NCBI GenBank assembly: GCA_027596035.1
Contig: JADGJA010000481.1
Coordinates: 1 to 17,242 of the forward strand
Origin: Thoreauomyces humboldtii
Taxonomy: Eukaryota; Chytridiomycota; Chytridiomycetes; Spizellomycetales; Powellomycetaceae
Length of the DNA stretch: 17,242 nucleotides
Reading direction: 5' to 3'
The position numbers and the translations under genes are program-made. The notes under the pieces were generated by a model. It worked only from the letters and a program-made list of their open reading frames with translations. It had not been told where the DNA came from and made no database searches. Shown piece after piece: positions 15,451-17,242 of this stretch (its first letter is position 1; each line of letters opens with the position of its first letter).

Positions 15451-17148
15451 CTAGACGAAGAGTCCGACCGCGACTGCAACCATAGCGGCCCACAGAGGGG
15501 TCTCGAGGCTCGAGGCGGCAGCCTTCGCCGCTCCGCGGGTAGCGGTGCCGGAGCTTCCGGGAGTGGTAGATGAAGAGGTGCCGGTGGCGTTTGCGGCGCT
15601 GGCAGTAGTGTTGGCGACGTTGATGGAATTGGGGTCCATGTTGATGGGACGACCCGTGTCTGGAAAAGGGAGGAGAGAGATGTCAACGAACAGGAACTGC
15701 TTAGGCCTATCGGGTAGTATCGGCAGAAGCTTACCAGTGTATGCGCAACCGGGAGCAGTGCAAGTGCACGATCCAGCCACGGGGTCCCACCAGAGCGAGT
15801 CGCAGGTGGTCGGCAGCCTCTTGCGAGTAGTGTCGGTGCTGGCCGGGGACGGGTCCGCAAGCGTGGGCGCCGTGGGAGGACAGCCGTAGCAGGTCCTGAA
15901 GGTCCCTGTCAGCAGGTTGCAGGTCTCAGGGGCAGCATTGCCAGAGGTGGTGTTGCCGGCCACGCCGTTGCAGATGTTTGTGGGCAGCGGGGGGTTGGGT
16001 GTGCAGGACATGTACGGTTGAGCGGCGAGGTCGGCTGCCGAGACGGGGTTCTTCATGTACTCGATCAGCTGGGAGGGCGTGATCATCCACGTATCAGGCT
16101 TGGCCATGGCATAATCCAAAAATGCAGCGATCGCTTGAAGTTTCGGTGTTCCGTCAATGGTGGCCGAGGGATTTGTCGCTGTGGCCCCAGGAGAGGTTGC
16201 GGTCAACCATACGGGGTGAGTGTACACACCAAAGGGCACCCGAGTCGAGGCATAGTGAGCGTCGAACGTTGTTTGGTACATGGCTGTCACCGAAGCGGTA
16301 GTGATCGGGGCGAAGATGGTCGGGTCGTTGTAAGGGTCCATCAGGTGCTGTGCACCATCGGTTCCAGTGACACCGTACATAGGCACCTCCCATAGGCCAT
16401 TTGCGTTCAGTTGCTGTCCGCACAGATTGATCTCGCCGAGGCAGTCGTTGACTACAAAAAGAACAGCCGACGGGTCAGAATCCCTCTGTCTGTGTAGGAA
16501 CTATGTTCGAGGTCGAAACTCACCGGTCCCGTGATCCAGCGTATACGGCCAGACGGCGTCCCCGCCGACGGCAGAGCCAGCGGACATGCTGCTCTCCCAC
16601 TCGAAACCCATCTTGCTCAGCATGGAAAGGGAGCTCGACGAGTAGTTCAGATAAGGGTATCGGAAGCCCTTGATCTTGCCCAGCGGAATGCCGGCCAGTT
16701 CGTTGGCCCACTTCCTCATTCCCTCGACCTCTTGATAGGTTCCGGCAAAGGGTTGTACGTGATCGATGGTGTGATCTGCGATCTCGTTCCCCTGGGCGTA
16801 CCAGGTCTGCACGAGGTAAGGGTCCGAATAAAAGACCTGAGCGAACCATGTCGCTTTGGCGGGGCATCCGTTCGGGTTCTTGCGACCCGCGAGGAGCGTC
16901 TGCGGGGGGCCCCACACGGACTGCTGGACCGAGTCGTCGAACGTCAGCATCAGGAACTGGGGCGGGTTGGCGATGGGAGCGGCGGCGCTGGCGCAGTAGC
17001 ATGCGGGTAGCTTGCAGGTCGTTGGGTCGCAAGAGTATCCGGCAGGAATGGCCGAAGGAGCGGAACCACCTGCGCCTTCCTGGGCAGCAGCGAGCGGTGC
17101 GAGGAGGGCCACGGCGGCACAAGCGAGGGAGAAGCGGGTCGAGAGCAT
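15451..17148 (-). CDS. Polysaccharide/chitin deacetylase (carbohydrate esterase family 4), GPI-anchored
   Basis: Predicted to remove acetyl groups from chitin or a related cell-wall polymer. Exons (minus strand, in order) are 16524-17148, 15735-16451 and 15451-15659, giving 516 aa, with GT-AG introns of 72 and 75 nt. Residues 1-22 form a signal peptide. A Cys motif CDPTTCKLPACYC (40-52) precedes the catalytic domain. CE4 motifs are visible: TFDD (Asp71 and Asp72), HTIDH (His126 and His130, metal ligands) and FRYPYLNY with Arg163. LWEVPMYG (228-235) and THPVW with His287 lie further on. The Cys motif, NPNGCP and WEVPM recall insect-type chitin deacetylases and their fungal relatives rather than the compact Saccharomyces Cda1/2 type (from memory). 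A Cys-rich segment, a Ser/Thr/Gly linker and a hydrophobic C-terminus (LWAAMVAVAVGLFV) suggest a GPI anchor. Substrate is inferred. Confidence 0.9.
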
Positions 17149-17242
17149 GCTTGTAGGGGTGGAATGAGGATGTAGATGTCCGTTGCTAAAGCCCTTGCGA
17201 GTTCAGTTTCCCGACTGGGTTCGATGCTTTTGGGGGATGGGG
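17149..17242 (-). promoter_or_regulatory. 5' flank of the deacetylase gene (cut by window end)
   Basis: These 94 bases are the immediate upstream region of the minus-strand deacetylase. On that strand they read C/T-rich, as expected of a leader. The rest of the promoter is outside the window, and no specific site can be assigned. Confidence 0.4.

Overview
The window is an ordinary-looking stretch of nuclear DNA from a filamentous or yeast-like fungus, most likely a basidiomycete. Genes are packed on both strands, introns are short (52 to 95 nt) and frequent, codons are GC-rich, promoters are CT-rich, and the proteins match core eukaryotic and fungal families. I cannot name the genus; a basidiomycete class such as Tremellomycetes would fit but is only a guess. 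Nothing suggests a plasmid, virus, transposon, CRISPR array or bacterial operon.

Layout from left to right. Positions 1-120 are G and C homopolymer runs, either contig-edge noise or a G-quadruplex-prone patch. A long promoter with four GATA-factor sites leads to an ammonium transporter (Amt/Mep/Rh family, 1119-2920, +, 5 exons). It converges on a vacuolar-type serine carboxypeptidase (carboxypeptidase Y family, 3298-5241, -, 7 exons). A 527-bp divergent promoter holds telomere-like 13-bp repeats, a perfect Gcn4/AP-1 site and an 8-bp tandem repeat. It separates the carboxypeptidase from a Hikeshi/OPI10 gene (5769-6988, +, 9 exons including a 14-nt microexon), which is so fragmented that it is almost invisible as open reading frames. 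Next comes a single-exon gene for mitochondrial ribosomal protein mS26/PET123 (7264-8190, +), which converges on COQ6 (8338-10161, -, 6 exons). COQ6 is divergent from RQC2/TAE2/NEMF (10455-14194, +, 2 exons), and their promoter is under 300 bp. A small secreted Ser/Thr-rich, probably GPI-anchored protein (14573-15010, +) and a chitin/polysaccharide deacetylase with a predicted GPI signal (15451-17148, -, 3 exons) end the window.

The genes do not form a single pathway. Loose themes are nitrogen acquisition and protein turnover (ammonium transporter, carboxypeptidase), proteostasis (Hikeshi for Hsp70 nuclear import, Rqc2 for stalled 60S ribosomes), mitochondrial function (mS26, COQ6) and cell surface (GPI protein, deacetylase). 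I do not see an undescribed biological system. The points most worth a second look are the reconstruction of the Hikeshi gene with its microexon, a GC-AG intron in the transporter, the overlapping 5' extensions of COQ6 and RQC2, and several short repeats and hairpins in intergenic DNA. All exon joins were worked out by hand from reading frame, GT/AG signals and family resemblance recalled from memory; no alignment was run.
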